Source of the DNA: CBDCUI01 sp965223115
Lineage (GTDB): Bacteria > Pseudomonadota > Gammaproteobacteria > UBA4575
Reading direction: 5' to 3'
DNA length: 64,000 nucleotides
Assembly (NCBI GenBank): GCA_965223115.1
Contig: OZ244982.1
Location: 806,001-870,000 of the forward strand
Under the pieces are notes generated by a model that did no database searches, was not told the DNA's origin, and saw only the letters and a program-made list of their open reading frames with translations. The translations under genes were made by a program, and so were the position numbers. How positions within the stretch are numbered: position 1 is the first letter of the stretch; each line of letters starts with the position of its first letter. Positions 1 through 9,140 of this stretch are shown piece by piece.

Positions 1-452
1 TTAATGAGTTTTTTGCAAATGCCGCAGATATATACAGGTTAACAAAAGAATTACCTGAATATGCGGACATGAGTGACACACTGGATGGTAGAAATAAAGA
101 TGTTGCCAATAGTGCAGCTCGATTAGCTCGCATGTTTGGTCATGATGTTGTCGCAGATAAATTGCTAGTATGGCAACAAGTTGCACAATATATTCGGGAA
201 CAACAACTACAAATAATCATACAGGCATGTAGAAAACAGCTCACCAAGTCACTACAGATACAAACTATGCCAATTGTTGGGGCGGGTGTAGGGCGTTTTT
301 TAGTGCGAGAGATTGCCCGACGTTTTAATCGGCAATACATAGATTTTGAAGATCTTTGTATACACGAATATACAAATAATGCTATTGGTGTTGGTGATTG
401 CGCGCCAGCTGCCGCTATAGCGTGTCTTGGTTATCAAAGATATTGCTCATGA
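1..452 (+). CDS. H4MPT-linked C1 pathway protein, hydantoinase/oxoprolinase-like (MfnF-like), 3' part
   Basis: The reading frame is already open at base 3, so the N-terminal half lies outside the window. The visible residues include FANAADIYRLTKELPE near the left edge and VGAGVGRFLVREIARR near the end, which I recognise as the C-terminal part of the one-carbon protein family found in H4MPT gene clusters of methylotrophs. Its archaeal relative MfnF joins the aminomethylfuran diphosphate to tyramine in methanofuran synthesis. The stop overlaps the next start (ATGA), so it is translationally coupled to pabB. Family assignment is good; the exact reaction in bacteria is inference from the archaeal homologue. 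Confidence 0.8.
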   Translation, partial: NEFFANAADIYRLTKELPEYADMSDTLDGRNKDVANSAARLARMFGHDVVADKLLVWQQVAQYIREQQLQIIIQACRKQLTKSLQIQTMPIVGAGVGRFLVREIARRFNRQYIDFEDLCIHEYTNNAIGVGDCAPAAAIACLGYQRYCS

Positions 453-1837
453 GCAAATTTGTAATTGAGCAATTACCTTACCAAGCAGATAGTACAGTTC
501 TTTATGATCATGTCGCTACTGAGCCATGGTCTGTTTTTTTAGATAGCAACAAACCATATGGAGTGCAAGGGCGTTACGATATCATTGTTGCACGTCCTAA
601 GGTTCGTATTACAACAATTAATAACAAAACAGCTATTCAAACCAGATCAGGTGCGCTAGTAGTTCCAGATGATCCATTTTCTGTTTTAAATGAACAACTT
701 TGTATAAATCAAAATAATAATATTGAACTTCCATTTATAGGGGGTGCGATAGGTTATTTTAGTTATGATTTAGGTAGAAGATTAGAGAGGCTTCCTAATA
801 TTGCAACAAATGATTTGTATTTGCCTGATATGGCAATTGGAATTTATACCTGGGCAATAGTAAATGATCACGTAAAACAACAAACCATATTAGTAGGCGA
901 TCATTCTGATGTTTACACAAAGAGAGACTGGGATGAGCTAAAAAAATTATTTATGTCAGATTCATCAAAAAAGCCTTCAGGATTTGGTGCGAAAAGTCAT
1001 GTGACTTCGAATATGACAAAAGAATATTATATTGAAGCTTTTAATAAAATAAAAAACTATATATACGAAGGAGATTGCTATCAGGTTAATCTTGCACAAC
1101 GATTTAATTCTTTAGTTGAAGGGGACCCATGGTTAGCTTATCAAAGATTGAGAAAAATTAACCCGTCTCCATTTAGTGCTTATTTAAACTATGCGGATTT
1201 TAAAATCCTTAGTAATTCACCTGAACGTTTTTTATCAGTTGTTAATAGAGTGGTTGAAACTAAACCCATTAAAGGAACGCGGCCACGATCAGAAAATAAA
1301 GTTGAAGATGAATTACTTGCAAAAGAATTAAGTAAAAGTAAAAAAGATCAAGCAGAGAATGTAATGATTGTTGACTTGTTGCGAAATGATATCAGTAAAA
1401 ACTGTGCACTAGGATCTGTAAATGTACCTAAGCTTTTTGATATAGAGAGCTTTCCAAATGTACATCATATGGTAAGTACAATTACAGGTACCTTACGTGA
1501 TGATCGTACTGCAATTGATCTTTTGCGAGGTTGTTTTCCAGGTGGTTCTATCACAGGTGCACCAAAGTTGCGTTCAATGGAGATCATAGAGGAATTAGAA
1601 CCTCATTGCCGTGGAATTTATTGTGGCTCGGTTGGTTACATTAGTTTTGATGGCAACATGGATACGAACATCGCAATTCGTACTATTTTACATAAAGATA
1701 ATGCCATGTATTTTTATGCCGGTGGTGGAATTGTGCATGATTCTGAAGTGAATGCAGAGTATCAAGAAACCTTTGATAAAGCTGCTGCTATGATGAAATT
1801 ACTAAATTACGATGAGCCTCATGCTGTGGGTAGTTAA
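449..1837 (+). CDS. pabB: Aminodeoxychorismate synthase component I
   Basis: Makes 4-amino-4-deoxychorismate from chorismate, the precursor of p-aminobenzoate. I start at ATG 449, overlapping the upstream stop by four bases; a longer frame from 398 only runs back into the upstream gene. The product is about 462 residues, normal for PabB. Diagnostic is the PIKGT motif with Lys at about residue 275, the active-site lysine that separates PabB from TrpE (which has Ala there). Chorismate-binding motifs SPERFL, AENVMIVDLLRND, GGSITGAPK and GGGIVHDSEVNAEYQET are all present. It sits between two methanofuran genes; since H4MPT is built on pABA, a role in H4MPT as well as folate supply is likely. No pabA partner is seen here. 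Confidence 0.95.
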   Translation: MSKFVIEQLPYQADSTVLYDHVATEPWSVFLDSNKPYGVQGRYDIIVARPKVRITTINNKTAIQTRSGALVVPDDPFSVLNEQLCINQNNNIELPFIGGAIGYFSYDLGRRLERLPNIATNDLYLPDMAIGIYTWAIVNDHVKQQTILVGDHSDVYTKRDWDELKKLFMSDSSKKPSGFGAKSHVTSNMTKEYYIEAFNKIKNYIYEGDCYQVNLAQRFNSLVEGDPWLAYQRLRKINPSPFSAYLNYADFKILSNSPERFLSVVNRVVETKPIKGTRPRSENKVEDELLAKELSKSKKDQAENVMIVDLLRNDISKNCALGSVNVPKLFDIESFPNVHHMVSTITGTLRDDRTAIDLLRGCFPGGSITGAPKLRSMEIIEELEPHCRGIYCGSVGYISFDGNMDTNIAIRTILHKDNAMYFYAGGGIVHDSEVNAEYQETFDKAAAMMKLLNYDEPHAVGS

Positions 1838-2408
1838 AATTGGTGGAAGTCTTTACAGAAGTAAAGATTTACCCAAATGGTTGAATGCTATTGGGAATCA
1901 CACAACGCATAATATTGTAATTGTTCCGGGTGGTGGACCATTTGCAGATCTAGTACGCAAAGTGGATAAGGAGTTTAATCTAGAACAAGCTCGAGTGCAT
2001 GATATGGCCGTTCTAGCAATGCAACAGTATGCGCATATGATGGCATCAATATGCCCTAAACTGCAGTTGGTGGCCAGCTTAGAAGAGATCCATAATAACT
2101 GGGAGCAAGGTAAAGCACTGATTTGGGAACCTTATCAGATGGTGAGGCAAGATTGTGAGCTTGAAAAAAGTTGGCAAATAACCTCAGACAGTCTTGCCGC
2201 TTGGTTAGCAAAATATTTATCGGCAAATTACTTACTGTTTGTAAAATCTACTGAAATAACATTATTAAATAAGTCAATCAGTGAGCTCATTGCGCAGGGC
2301 TGTTTAGATTCCAATATTAATGAACTTTTTACTAATATAAATTGCAGTGTTGAGGTTTTACACAAATCAAAGATAAATCAGTTTATGGATCAATTAACTG
2401 ATAATTGA
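1821..2408 (+). CDS. Amino acid kinase family protein, MfnE-like (aminomethylfuran phosphate kinase)
   Basis: A small kinase of about 195 residues with the amino-acid-kinase fold signature: WVVKIGGSLY at the N-terminus, VPGGGPFADLVRK around residue 35, and TSDSLAAWLAK around 125. In methanogens MfnE converts aminomethylfuran phosphate to the diphosphate used by MfnF, and bacterial H4MPT clusters carry this homologue. The start at 1821 lies inside the 3' end of pabB; ATG 1812 in the same frame would add three residues. No strong ribosome site is visible, so coupling to pabB translation is likely. The MfnE role is inferred from family and from the MfnF-like and PabB neighbours. Confidence 0.8.
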   Translation: MLWVVKIGGSLYRSKDLPKWLNAIGNHTTHNIVIVPGGGPFADLVRKVDKEFNLEQARVHDMAVLAMQQYAHMMASICPKLQLVASLEEIHNNWEQGKALIWEPYQMVRQDCELEKSWQITSDSLAAWLAKYLSANYLLFVKSTEITLLNKSISELIAQGCLDSNINELFTNINCSVEVLHKSKINQFMDQLTDN

Positions 2409-2482
2409 AAAACAGAAAATGGTCAATTGATATAAGTATTCATGCTAGAATATAAACTTCTTAAATAATACTTATAAAAATA

Positions 2483-4969
2483 ATGTTTACGTCTATCGTA
2501 AATTTAATCGCTCGTTTCTCGACGCGTTATCCATATATAGTCATTATTTTCATGCTAGCACTTGTGGCAACTGCTAGCTTGCAAATTAATAAATTAAATA
2601 TAGATGCTTCACCAGACTCTCTCATGCTGGAAAGCGATCCAGACTTAAAATATTACCGAGAAGTGCATCGTCATTATGGAACAGATGAGTATATTATTGT
2701 TGGATATAAGCCTAATGCATCGCTTCTCGATGAAGAAACAATTGACTTGCTTGAAAATATAACAAATAAGTTCGAACAAATAGAAGGTGTATCTGGTGTA
2801 ACAGCATTGAGTAATGTTCCCTTGCTTTTGCAATTAGAAGAAGATGAGGAAACAGGAGCGACAAAATTTTCAAACTTACTGTCACCTGAAGTAGATAAAG
2901 AAAAAGCACGTCTAGAATTCGCATCTAGTCCCATCTATGTGAGTAATCTTGTAAGTAATGATTTAACCACCACAGCAATTAAAGTAGACATACAGAAAAA
3001 TCAAAAATTGGTTGATTTGTTACAGCAAAAGTATTTGTTTCTGGATAAGCAAAAATCCTCATCACTAAATCAAGAGGATTCCTTAGAGCTAGAAACTATT
3101 CGAAAAGATATTTATGAACAGCGGCAAGCAATAAATGAGCGCTATAAAACTGTATTGGCATCGATACGTAATACTCTTATGGAGTATGAAGATAGTGGTG
3201 AATTTTATTTGGCAGGTGCACCATTAATTGGCAATGATATGAAAGTATTTGTTGTACAAGATATTGAAGTATTTGGTATTGCCATTATTGTCATAATGGT
3301 TTTAGTGTTATTTATTTTTTTCAGGAAACCTGCATGGATATTTTTGGCATTAGTATGTGCGGTGTTAAATGTGTTATTAGTGTCTGGTATAACTGCACTG
3401 CTAGATTTTCAGTTAACTATAATATCCTCAAACTTTGTTGCTTTGCTGATTATATTTTCCATTGCATTATCAATACATGTCATTATTCGGTTTCAAGAAA
3501 TACAATCCCGATATCCAGATAAAAATATAGAAGAGAAAATAACCATAGCTATTTCACAAATTATTACACCTTGTTTTTACATGGTGCTTACTTCAGCAAT
3601 AGCATTTTTCTCACTAATAGTGAGCGATATCAACCCAGTGATTGTATTTGGCTATATGATGATTTTAGGTCTTTTTTGTGCATTTTTACTGACTTTCACA
3701 GTATTGCCGTCGTTAATCAAAATAATACAACCAAAATCACAAAACTTTAAAAAAGACAGATCAGCTAAGTTTCTAGAAAACATACTCAATGCGATCGTTA
3801 ATAACAAAACATTGACAATAGTAATTGTTATAGGAATGTTTATATTAAATTTAATTGGTATTAGTCAGCTCACCGTAGAAAATCGTTTTATCGATTACTT
3901 CAAAAAGACCACAGATATTTATCAAGGGCTTGAGTTGGTTGATCAAGAGCTTGGTGGAACAGTTCCTCTAGAGGTAATGTTGGAGGCGCCTGAAGAAATA
4001 GAAGAAGATCTCGATGAAGAAGAGGATGAAGAATTTGGAGACTATCTGGCAGACCTTGAAGAAACACAGGATGATTTCACTGCAGACAGTTATTGGTATA
4101 ATCGCAGTGGTATAAAGAAAATAGACAAAATACACAAATATCTAGAAAGCTTACCGCAAGTAGGCAAAGTGCTATCACTTTCAAGTACTGAAGAAGTATT
4201 TCGTACTGTTAATAAAGGCGAACCATTAGAAGATTTTCATTTGTCTTTGGTCTATTCAAAAGTACCAGAAAATATTAAACAAGTTTTGATTTCGCCTTAC
4301 GTATCTGAAGATGGTGGACAGGCAAGGATAGTGGCGCGTATCAAAGATTCCGACCACACTTTAATAAGAAATGACTTACTTAAAAAAATTAAAGCGAACT
4401 TGAATGATGGATACGTAAAAAATGGAGAACAGGTTAGATTAACTGGGATCAGTGTTCTATATAATAATGTATTACAAAGCTTATTTAAGTCTCAAATACT
4501 TACATTAGGGACGGTCTTCGTCTGTATATTAATAATGCTGACGGTTCTATTTAGAAGTCTCAAGTTAGCTATCATTGGCACATTGCCTAATATTTTCACA
4601 GCTTTATTTATTCTGGGTTTAATGGGAGTGTTTAGAATCCCATTGGATATCATGACCATTACCATTGCCGCTATAACGATAGGTATCGGTGTGGACTATG
4701 CCATTCACTATATTCATCGCTATAAAAAAGAATATTCACAAAGTCGTGACAATTTACAAGCGATACGAACTTCTCAAATGACAGTAGGCAAGGCGTTATA
4801 TTTCACCTCTATCACAATCACACTTGGCTTTGTAATTTTAGTGTTGTCTAATTTCGTACCATCCATTTATTTTGGTATGCTCACCAGTATCGCAATGCTG
4901 GTTTCATTATTTGCTACGTTCAGCATTATTCCGCTTTTGCTCGCTTCAATGAAGCCTTTAAAGGTATAA
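2483..4969 (+). CDS. RND/MMPL superfamily exporter
   Basis: An 828-residue inner-membrane protein with the two-fold MMPL layout: one N-terminal helix, a large periplasmic domain (residues about 40-250), a bundle of five helices, a repeat helix near residue 440, a second periplasmic domain and a final five-helix bundle. The ITIGIGVDYAIHYIHRY segment carries the conserved charged GxxxDY transmembrane motif. The second periplasmic domain holds a very acidic segment at about residues 500-535. Relatives export lipids or hydrophobic molecules, including hopanoids; the substrate here is unknown. It stands alone, convergent with the next gene. Confidence 0.85.
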   Translation: MFTSIVNLIARFSTRYPYIVIIFMLALVATASLQINKLNIDASPDSLMLESDPDLKYYREVHRHYGTDEYIIVGYKPNASLLDEETIDLLENITNKFEQIEGVSGVTALSNVPLLLQLEEDEETGATKFSNLLSPEVDKEKARLEFASSPIYVSNLVSNDLTTTAIKVDIQKNQKLVDLLQQKYLFLDKQKSSSLNQEDSLELETIRKDIYEQRQAINERYKTVLASIRNTLMEYEDSGEFYLAGAPLIGNDMKVFVVQDIEVFGIAIIVIMVLVLFIFFRKPAWIFLALVCAVLNVLLVSGITALLDFQLTIISSNFVALLIIFSIALSIHVIIRFQEIQSRYPDKNIEEKITIAISQIITPCFYMVLTSAIAFFSLIVSDINPVIVFGYMMILGLFCAFLLTFTVLPSLIKIIQPKSQNFKKDRSAKFLENILNAIVNNKTLTIVIVIGMFILNLIGISQLTVENRFIDYFKKTTDIYQGLELVDQELGGTVPLEVMLEAPEEIEEDLDEEEDEEFGDYLADLEETQDDFTADSYWYNRSGIKKIDKIHKYLESLPQVGKVLSLSSTEEVFRTVNKGEPLEDFHLSLVYSKVPENIKQVLISPYVSEDGGQARIVARIKDSDHTLIRNDLLKKIKANLNDGYVKNGEQVRLTGISVLYNNVLQSLFKSQILTLGTVFVCILIMLTVLFRSLKLAIIGTLPNIFTALFILGLMGVFRIPLDIMTITIAAITIGIGVDYAIHYIHRYKKEYSQSRDNLQAIRTSQMTVGKALYFTSITITLGFVILVLSNFVPSIYFGMLTSIAMLVSLFATFSIIPLLLASMKPLKV

Positions 4970-4981
4970 AAATTAGTAAAG

Positions 4982-6079
4982 CTAGTAGACATCAACCTGA
5001 ATGTCTTTGTAATCGTCATTACTGGTGATTTTTATTAAATCTGAGCCATCTGCGTTGATTCTCCATAGTCCAAATTTTTTATCTTCACGAAAGCGTAGGC
5101 GATGAAAATAGATTTGTGTTGAATCAGGATTCCAACGAGGTAAAGAATTAACGTGTCCATCGTTGATTAATTCGATGGTTTGTCCGCCATTAGCTGGTAC
5201 AGTTCTTAACGCCCACTTTCCAAGTAACCAGTATAAAGGCATAACCTGTGTTTCAAATGCAATCCACTGTCCATCTGGGGACCAATATGGGGCATGATCA
5301 CGAAACTTGTCATTTGTAAGCCTAGTTTCGTTGTCTCCATTAATATCAGAAGTAAATATTTCTAAATGTTTTAAATCATTTCCATTGTAGTCGCTAGGAA
5401 AAGCCGTATATACAATCTTATTTCCATCCGGTGACCAAGAAGGGTCTAGATATAAGCTCTCACGCTTAGAAATACGACTAGGATGTTTGCCGTTTGAGTC
5501 TGTTATATACAAGTGCCAATGATTTTTACTATTTGCTGCCGCCATGACTATCTTTGAGCCATCCGGTGACCAATCTGCAATACCTTGAGTACTCCATCCA
5601 TATTCGCCTTGCGGGATAAGCTCGATTTCATTTTCACCATTACTATCAATTTGCCATAATGAGGCTTCATCATATGTACTTTCATCTGTACCTTTTGGTG
5701 ATCGATAAAATAATACCTTGCTGCGGTCCGGTGATACACGTGGCCACCAACTTTCAAAGTTTTTGTTGTCTGTTAGCTGTAAAGGTTTAGATCCGTCAAG
5801 TTCTGATATCCAAATTTCTAAATTACCGCTACGGTTAGAAGAAAATATTAATTTGCTATTGGGAGCGGCACTTGCAACTTTATCTTTATGGGCAGTCACT
5901 TTTTTTATTTTTTTGACTTCTGCCAATTCTGGGTTTTCTTTGCTATTTATTTTCTTTCGAGTAGCTGATTTTTTTACAGGTGTAAAACCACAAGCAGTTA
6001 TTTGTGTGCTTATAAATATGATTAAAATTAAAATAGAAATGAATTTTATAATTACGCCAGTCTTATTCTTTTTAGGCAT
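4982..6079 (-). CDS. TolB-like beta-propeller lipoprotein
   Basis: Predicted lipoprotein of 365 residues. The start at 6079 is chosen because AAGGA lies just upstream and because it opens a lysine-rich signal peptide, followed by a hydrophobic stretch ending in a lipobox ITAC. A longer frame would overlap the upstream transporter gene. The body has repeated PD40 blades, such as SPDGSKIV, SPDGNKIV and SPDGQWIA, as in the C-terminal propeller of TolB. The TolB N-terminal domain and the tol-pal neighbours are missing, so this is not TolB itself. It probably sits on a periplasmic face; function unknown. Confidence 0.8.
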   Translation of the reverse strand: MPKKNKTGVIIKFISILILIIFISTQITACGFTPVKKSATRKKINSKENPELAEVKKIKKVTAHKDKVASAAPNSKLIFSSNRSGNLEIWISELDGSKPLQLTDNKNFESWWPRVSPDRSKVLFYRSPKGTDESTYDEASLWQIDSNGENEIELIPQGEYGWSTQGIADWSPDGSKIVMAAANSKNHWHLYITDSNGKHPSRISKRESLYLDPSWSPDGNKIVYTAFPSDYNGNDLKHLEIFTSDINGDNETRLTNDKFRDHAPYWSPDGQWIAFETQVMPLYWLLGKWALRTVPANGGQTIELINDGHVNSLPRWNPDSTQIYFHRLRFREDKKFGLWRINADGSDLIKITSNDDYKDIQVDVY

Positions 6080-6089
6080 ATTTTTCCTT

Positions 6090-6995
6090 TTATATGCTAT
6101 CGGGGTGTGCTTGTTCACAGCATTCAGCATGTGAGCCGCTTTCAATTTGAATAGTGGGGTGATCAATTCCAAAGTTTTCGTATAACTTAACACTTAATTC
6201 ATGTAGGAAATTATCATCAAGCTGTAGTTTGTCTCTTACAATATGTGCCGTTAGTGCTACTTGTGTTGTGCTCATGCCCCAAATATGTAAATCGTGAATT
6301 TCTTTTACGCCACCTTGATTAAGTATGAACTGTTTGACTTCATCTGGGTTAATACCTTTTGGAACTCCATCCATTGCCAGCTTAAATGAGTCATATAGTA
6401 AATCCCAAGTGCTAAATATGATGACGACAACGATCAATAAGCTTATAGCAGGGTCAAGCCAATTAATTCCGGTAAACATAATTAGTAAACCCGTTATTAC
6501 CACCCCTACAGAAATCCCTGCATCTGCAGCCATGTGGATAAAAGCAGCTTTTACATTAAGATCTTTGTTTTTATTTGATAAAAATAATAAGGCGGTTGCC
6601 GTATTAATTAATACGCCAATTGCTGCAACAATGATTACTGTTTTCGAATTTACTTCAGAAGGTGTAGTGAATCGACCTATTGCCTCCCAGGCCACAATGG
6701 CCATTGTCATTAACAGCATTAGTGCACTGATTAATGCTGCCAGGATAGTTCCACGTCGAAAGCCATAAGTCATGTGTCGTGTGGGTTTGCGTTGAGCTAA
6801 AAAAATCGCACCCCAGGCTAATATAAGTGCAATAACATCGCTTAGATTATGGCCAGCATCTGCGATTAAAGCTAATGAATTAGAAAGAAATCCATAGATC
6901 GCTTCAATAACGACAAATACAATATTTAATAAAGTACCGATAGCAAAACTCATTGTGTAGTTTGAAGGGGTAGAGTGGTTATGTGAGTGTTGCAT
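6090..6995 (-). CDS. Cation diffusion facilitator (CzcD/ZitB-type metal exporter)
   Basis: A 301-residue CDF transporter that exports Zn2+ or a similar divalent metal in exchange for protons. The N-terminus is His-rich (HSHNHS). The first metal motif is in helix 2 (ADAGHNLSD, HxxxD) and the second in helix 5 (HMAADAGIS, HxxxD), the two halves of the tetrahedral transport site. Six helices are followed by a cytoplasmic domain with IHDLHIWGMS, typical of the family. The C-terminus carries CC and extra His residues. The lipoprotein gene starts 10 bases downstream, so they may be cotranscribed. Confidence 0.92.
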   Translation of the reverse strand: MQHSHNHSTPSNYTMSFAIGTLLNIVFVVIEAIYGFLSNSLALIADAGHNLSDVIALILAWGAIFLAQRKPTRHMTYGFRRGTILAALISALMLLMTMAIVAWEAIGRFTTPSEVNSKTVIIVAAIGVLINTATALLFLSNKNKDLNVKAAFIHMAADAGISVGVVITGLLIMFTGINWLDPAISLLIVVVIIFSTWDLLYDSFKLAMDGVPKGINPDEVKQFILNQGGVKEIHDLHIWGMSTTQVALTAHIVRDKLQLDDNFLHELSVKLYENFGIDHPTIQIESGSHAECCEQAHPDSI

Positions 6996-7094
6996 TTGAG
7001 TTTAAATACCCGTCATTAACTATTATTTATTCTGGGAAAATAATTCATTTGTAGAGTGTATCGTATTCGATATGAGTAATAGAGCATATAAATA

Positions 7095-7832
7095 TTATGT
7101 ACTAGGATTTTTCATTAGCATATAGAAGTAAAAAGTCCCTATAGCAGAAAGTAGGTGTTTGATAGTATGTCCACTTATAGTCATAGATAAATAATTAAAT
7201 ATTTCGTTATCGAAGTACTCTGTCAGTTTAGATAATAGATAAAAAATTAGTGCATATACTAGATATTTTGTTTGGAAAGTATTAGGCGTATGTAGGCATA
7301 GAATGACTAGTATGAGGGTCATAGAGGCAAATTGCACCCAAATGTATATACGCAAATCATCTGTGGATTGCCAATAAAGTACTGAAAATATGCCAAGTAA
7401 ACACATAGGCACCAATAATATGTTTTGGATTTTTATGTTGATATAGTCACCGATAACAAGCACAAACAAACTCATAAAACCAACTGCCATGGGTAGGCGA
7501 TCCCAAACCAATGTTTCATTGCTTGGATTCAAGTGATAGTAGGCTGAACCTATAGAAACCAAGCAAACAGAAGAAAATAATATTAACCAGGTCCAGGATT
7601 TATTGGAATGCCAATGTGAAATTACATCTTTTAATCCGATTAGACCTACAAGTAGAAAAGGCAAGCTTGATGCTACATCAAAAAAATTTTTGATACCAAA
7701 TAATTTACGTGTGTCTGAAAATAAGTGATATGCGAGATCCTGTTGAATAGGATTGATTATGAATATGCTAATAATAGATAGTAGAATTAATATTAATAGA
7801 GCATAGTTTCTCCATGAAGTATTAGTGCTCAT
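7095..7832 (-). CDS. Membrane hydrolase of the ceramidase/CREST superfamily
   Basis: A 245-residue protein with about seven hydrophobic segments. It carries the spaced residues of the CREST superfamily (alkaline ceramidase, PAQR, Per1): Ser96 and His100 in GSAYYH, Asp111 in WDRLP, and His222/His226 in GHTIKH, the set thought to bind a metal and catalyse amide hydrolysis in the membrane. Bacterial members are mostly uncharacterised, and the substrate is unknown. It lies five bases after the DUF924 gene in the same direction, and is probably cotranscribed with it. Confidence 0.72.
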   Translation of the reverse strand: MSTNTSWRNYALLILILLSIISIFIINPIQQDLAYHLFSDTRKLFGIKNFFDVASSLPFLLVGLIGLKDVISHWHSNKSWTWLILFSSVCLVSIGSAYYHLNPSNETLVWDRLPMAVGFMSLFVLVIGDYINIKIQNILLVPMCLLGIFSVLYWQSTDDLRIYIWVQFASMTLILVILCLHTPNTFQTKYLVYALIFYLLSKLTEYFDNEIFNYLSMTISGHTIKHLLSAIGTFYFYMLMKNPST

Positions 7833-7837
7833 TAATT

Positions 7838-8395
7838 CTAGCCTTTAAAAGCTCGAGGTGAAGCCAGATATTCCATTTCTTGTTTAGTGCTTGGCCTATT
7901 TAGTATTTTATTACGATGCGGGAAACGTCCAAATTTTAAAATAAGATCACGATGATGTATGGCAAAACGAAGGTTCTTATCTAGACCAGCTTTTTCAAAA
8001 AGCTTTACAGATAAGCTTTGATGCTCGATATTTTCGCTATGCATCAAGGGCATATATAAAAACGGCAATTGGATATGTGTTAACTGAGAGTCAAATTTAT
8101 TTTCTATAGCATGAAGGCAGACTTGTATTGCCTTGCTTTCAGTTGAAAAACTTTTTGCCAAACCACGATACATATTTAATGGGAATTGATCCAAGATGAT
8201 AATTAGTGCAAGACATCCTTCTGCTGTTTGCTTCCATTTCTCTAACTTGTGAGCTGCAGCAAGTTCCCAGATGTTTTCAAATTTATTACGAATTTCTGTA
8301 TCAAATGCTGCTGTAGATTTAAACCAATATTGGGTTGCAGGTTCAGAAAACCAAAAATTTATAATTGAAAGGGGGGTTATATTTTCATCATACAC
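7838..8395 (-). CDS. DUF924 family protein
   Basis: A soluble, mostly helical protein of 185 residues. It shows the DUF924 hallmarks: INFWFSEPATQYWF near the N-terminus, LDQFPLNMYRGLAKSF in the middle, LPFLYMPLMHSE, and a C-terminal GRFPHRNKIL. The family has a TPR-like fold and no assigned activity. It lies between the CBS gene (12 bases upstream) and the CREST membrane gene (5 bases downstream) on the same strand, suggesting a three-gene transcript. Confidence 0.88.
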   Translation of the reverse strand: MYDENITPLSIINFWFSEPATQYWFKSTAAFDTEIRNKFENIWELAAAHKLEKWKQTAEGCLALIIILDQFPLNMYRGLAKSFSTESKAIQVCLHAIENKFDSQLTHIQLPFLYMPLMHSENIEHQSLSVKLFEKAGLDKNLRFAIHHRDLILKFGRFPHRNKILNRPSTKQEMEYLASPRAFKG

Positions 8396-8407
8396 ATAGT
8401 GATTATA

Positions 8408-8845
8408 TCAAGTGGGTAAACCACTTATATAGTGTTCTAGTTGCTCAATCATAAATTTTTGTTCGGAAATAATGGCTTTGACTAAATCACCTATGGATAT
8501 AATTCCGATAACCTTACCATCATCTATAATAGGTAAGTGCCTAACATGTTTATCAGTCATTAATGCCATGCATTCTTGTATAGACTGATGTGGTTTGGCA
8601 CAAAGTACTTTGGATACCATGATATCTTTTACAGGTGTGCTTTTTGAAGACTTGCCTTTGAGAATAACATTTCTGGAATAGTCTCTTTCAGTGATAATGC
8701 CAATAAGCTGATCATCTTCCATTACAAGCAAAGAACCAATGTGGTGGTCAGACATCGCTTTAATTGCATCATATACAGAACTATTTTTATCTATAGTTTG
8801 TATTTCCCCATTCTTTTTATCTAAAAGTTGTTTAATAGTTTGCAT
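8408..8845 (-). CDS. CBS-domain pair protein
   Basis: A 145-residue stand-alone Bateman module: two CBS domains at about residues 7-65 and 75-135. The first has IGSLLVMEDDQLIGIITERD and the second VRHLPIIDDGKVIGIISIGD. Such proteins bind adenine nucleotides and act as energy or redox sensors on partner enzymes. No partner domain is fused, and the target is not evident. It heads a minus-strand group with DUF924 and the CREST protein. Confidence 0.9.
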   Translation of the reverse strand: MQTIKQLLDKKNGEIQTIDKNSSVYDAIKAMSDHHIGSLLVMEDDQLIGIITERDYSRNVILKGKSSKSTPVKDIMVSKVLCAKPHQSIQECMALMTDKHVRHLPIIDDGKVIGIISIGDLVKAIISEQKFMIEQLEHYISGLPT

Positions 8846-9140
8846 GGTTATTAAATTCCTTTAGTGAATATTAGTGTTTTTGACTATTGTGAAATCGTTA
8901 CCATAACGCTTTTAGCTTGTAATTTTCCTAGTAGAACGAATAGACGGTGCTTTTGCTTAAGTAATCTCTAAATAAGTAGCAAAGTATTAATTTTAATTAT
9001 ACCAAGCCTGTATGATAGCTTATTGTGAATGAATAAACTTTCGGATCATGGCTAAGAAGAATCTATAATATTATCTGGTATCATTTTATAGAATTTAGCC
9101 GTCAATTCGAGTTTTAGTCAATCAAATAAATAGTGCCATT

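Noticed and set aside
398..448. Longer pabB start
   Set aside because: The extra residues lie inside the upstream gene and ATG 449 gives the ATGA overlap and the usual length.
6080..6193. N-terminal extension of the TolB-like gene
   Set aside because: It overlaps the upstream CDF transporter, and the internal ATG 6079 has a good ribosome site and opens the lipoprotein signal peptide.
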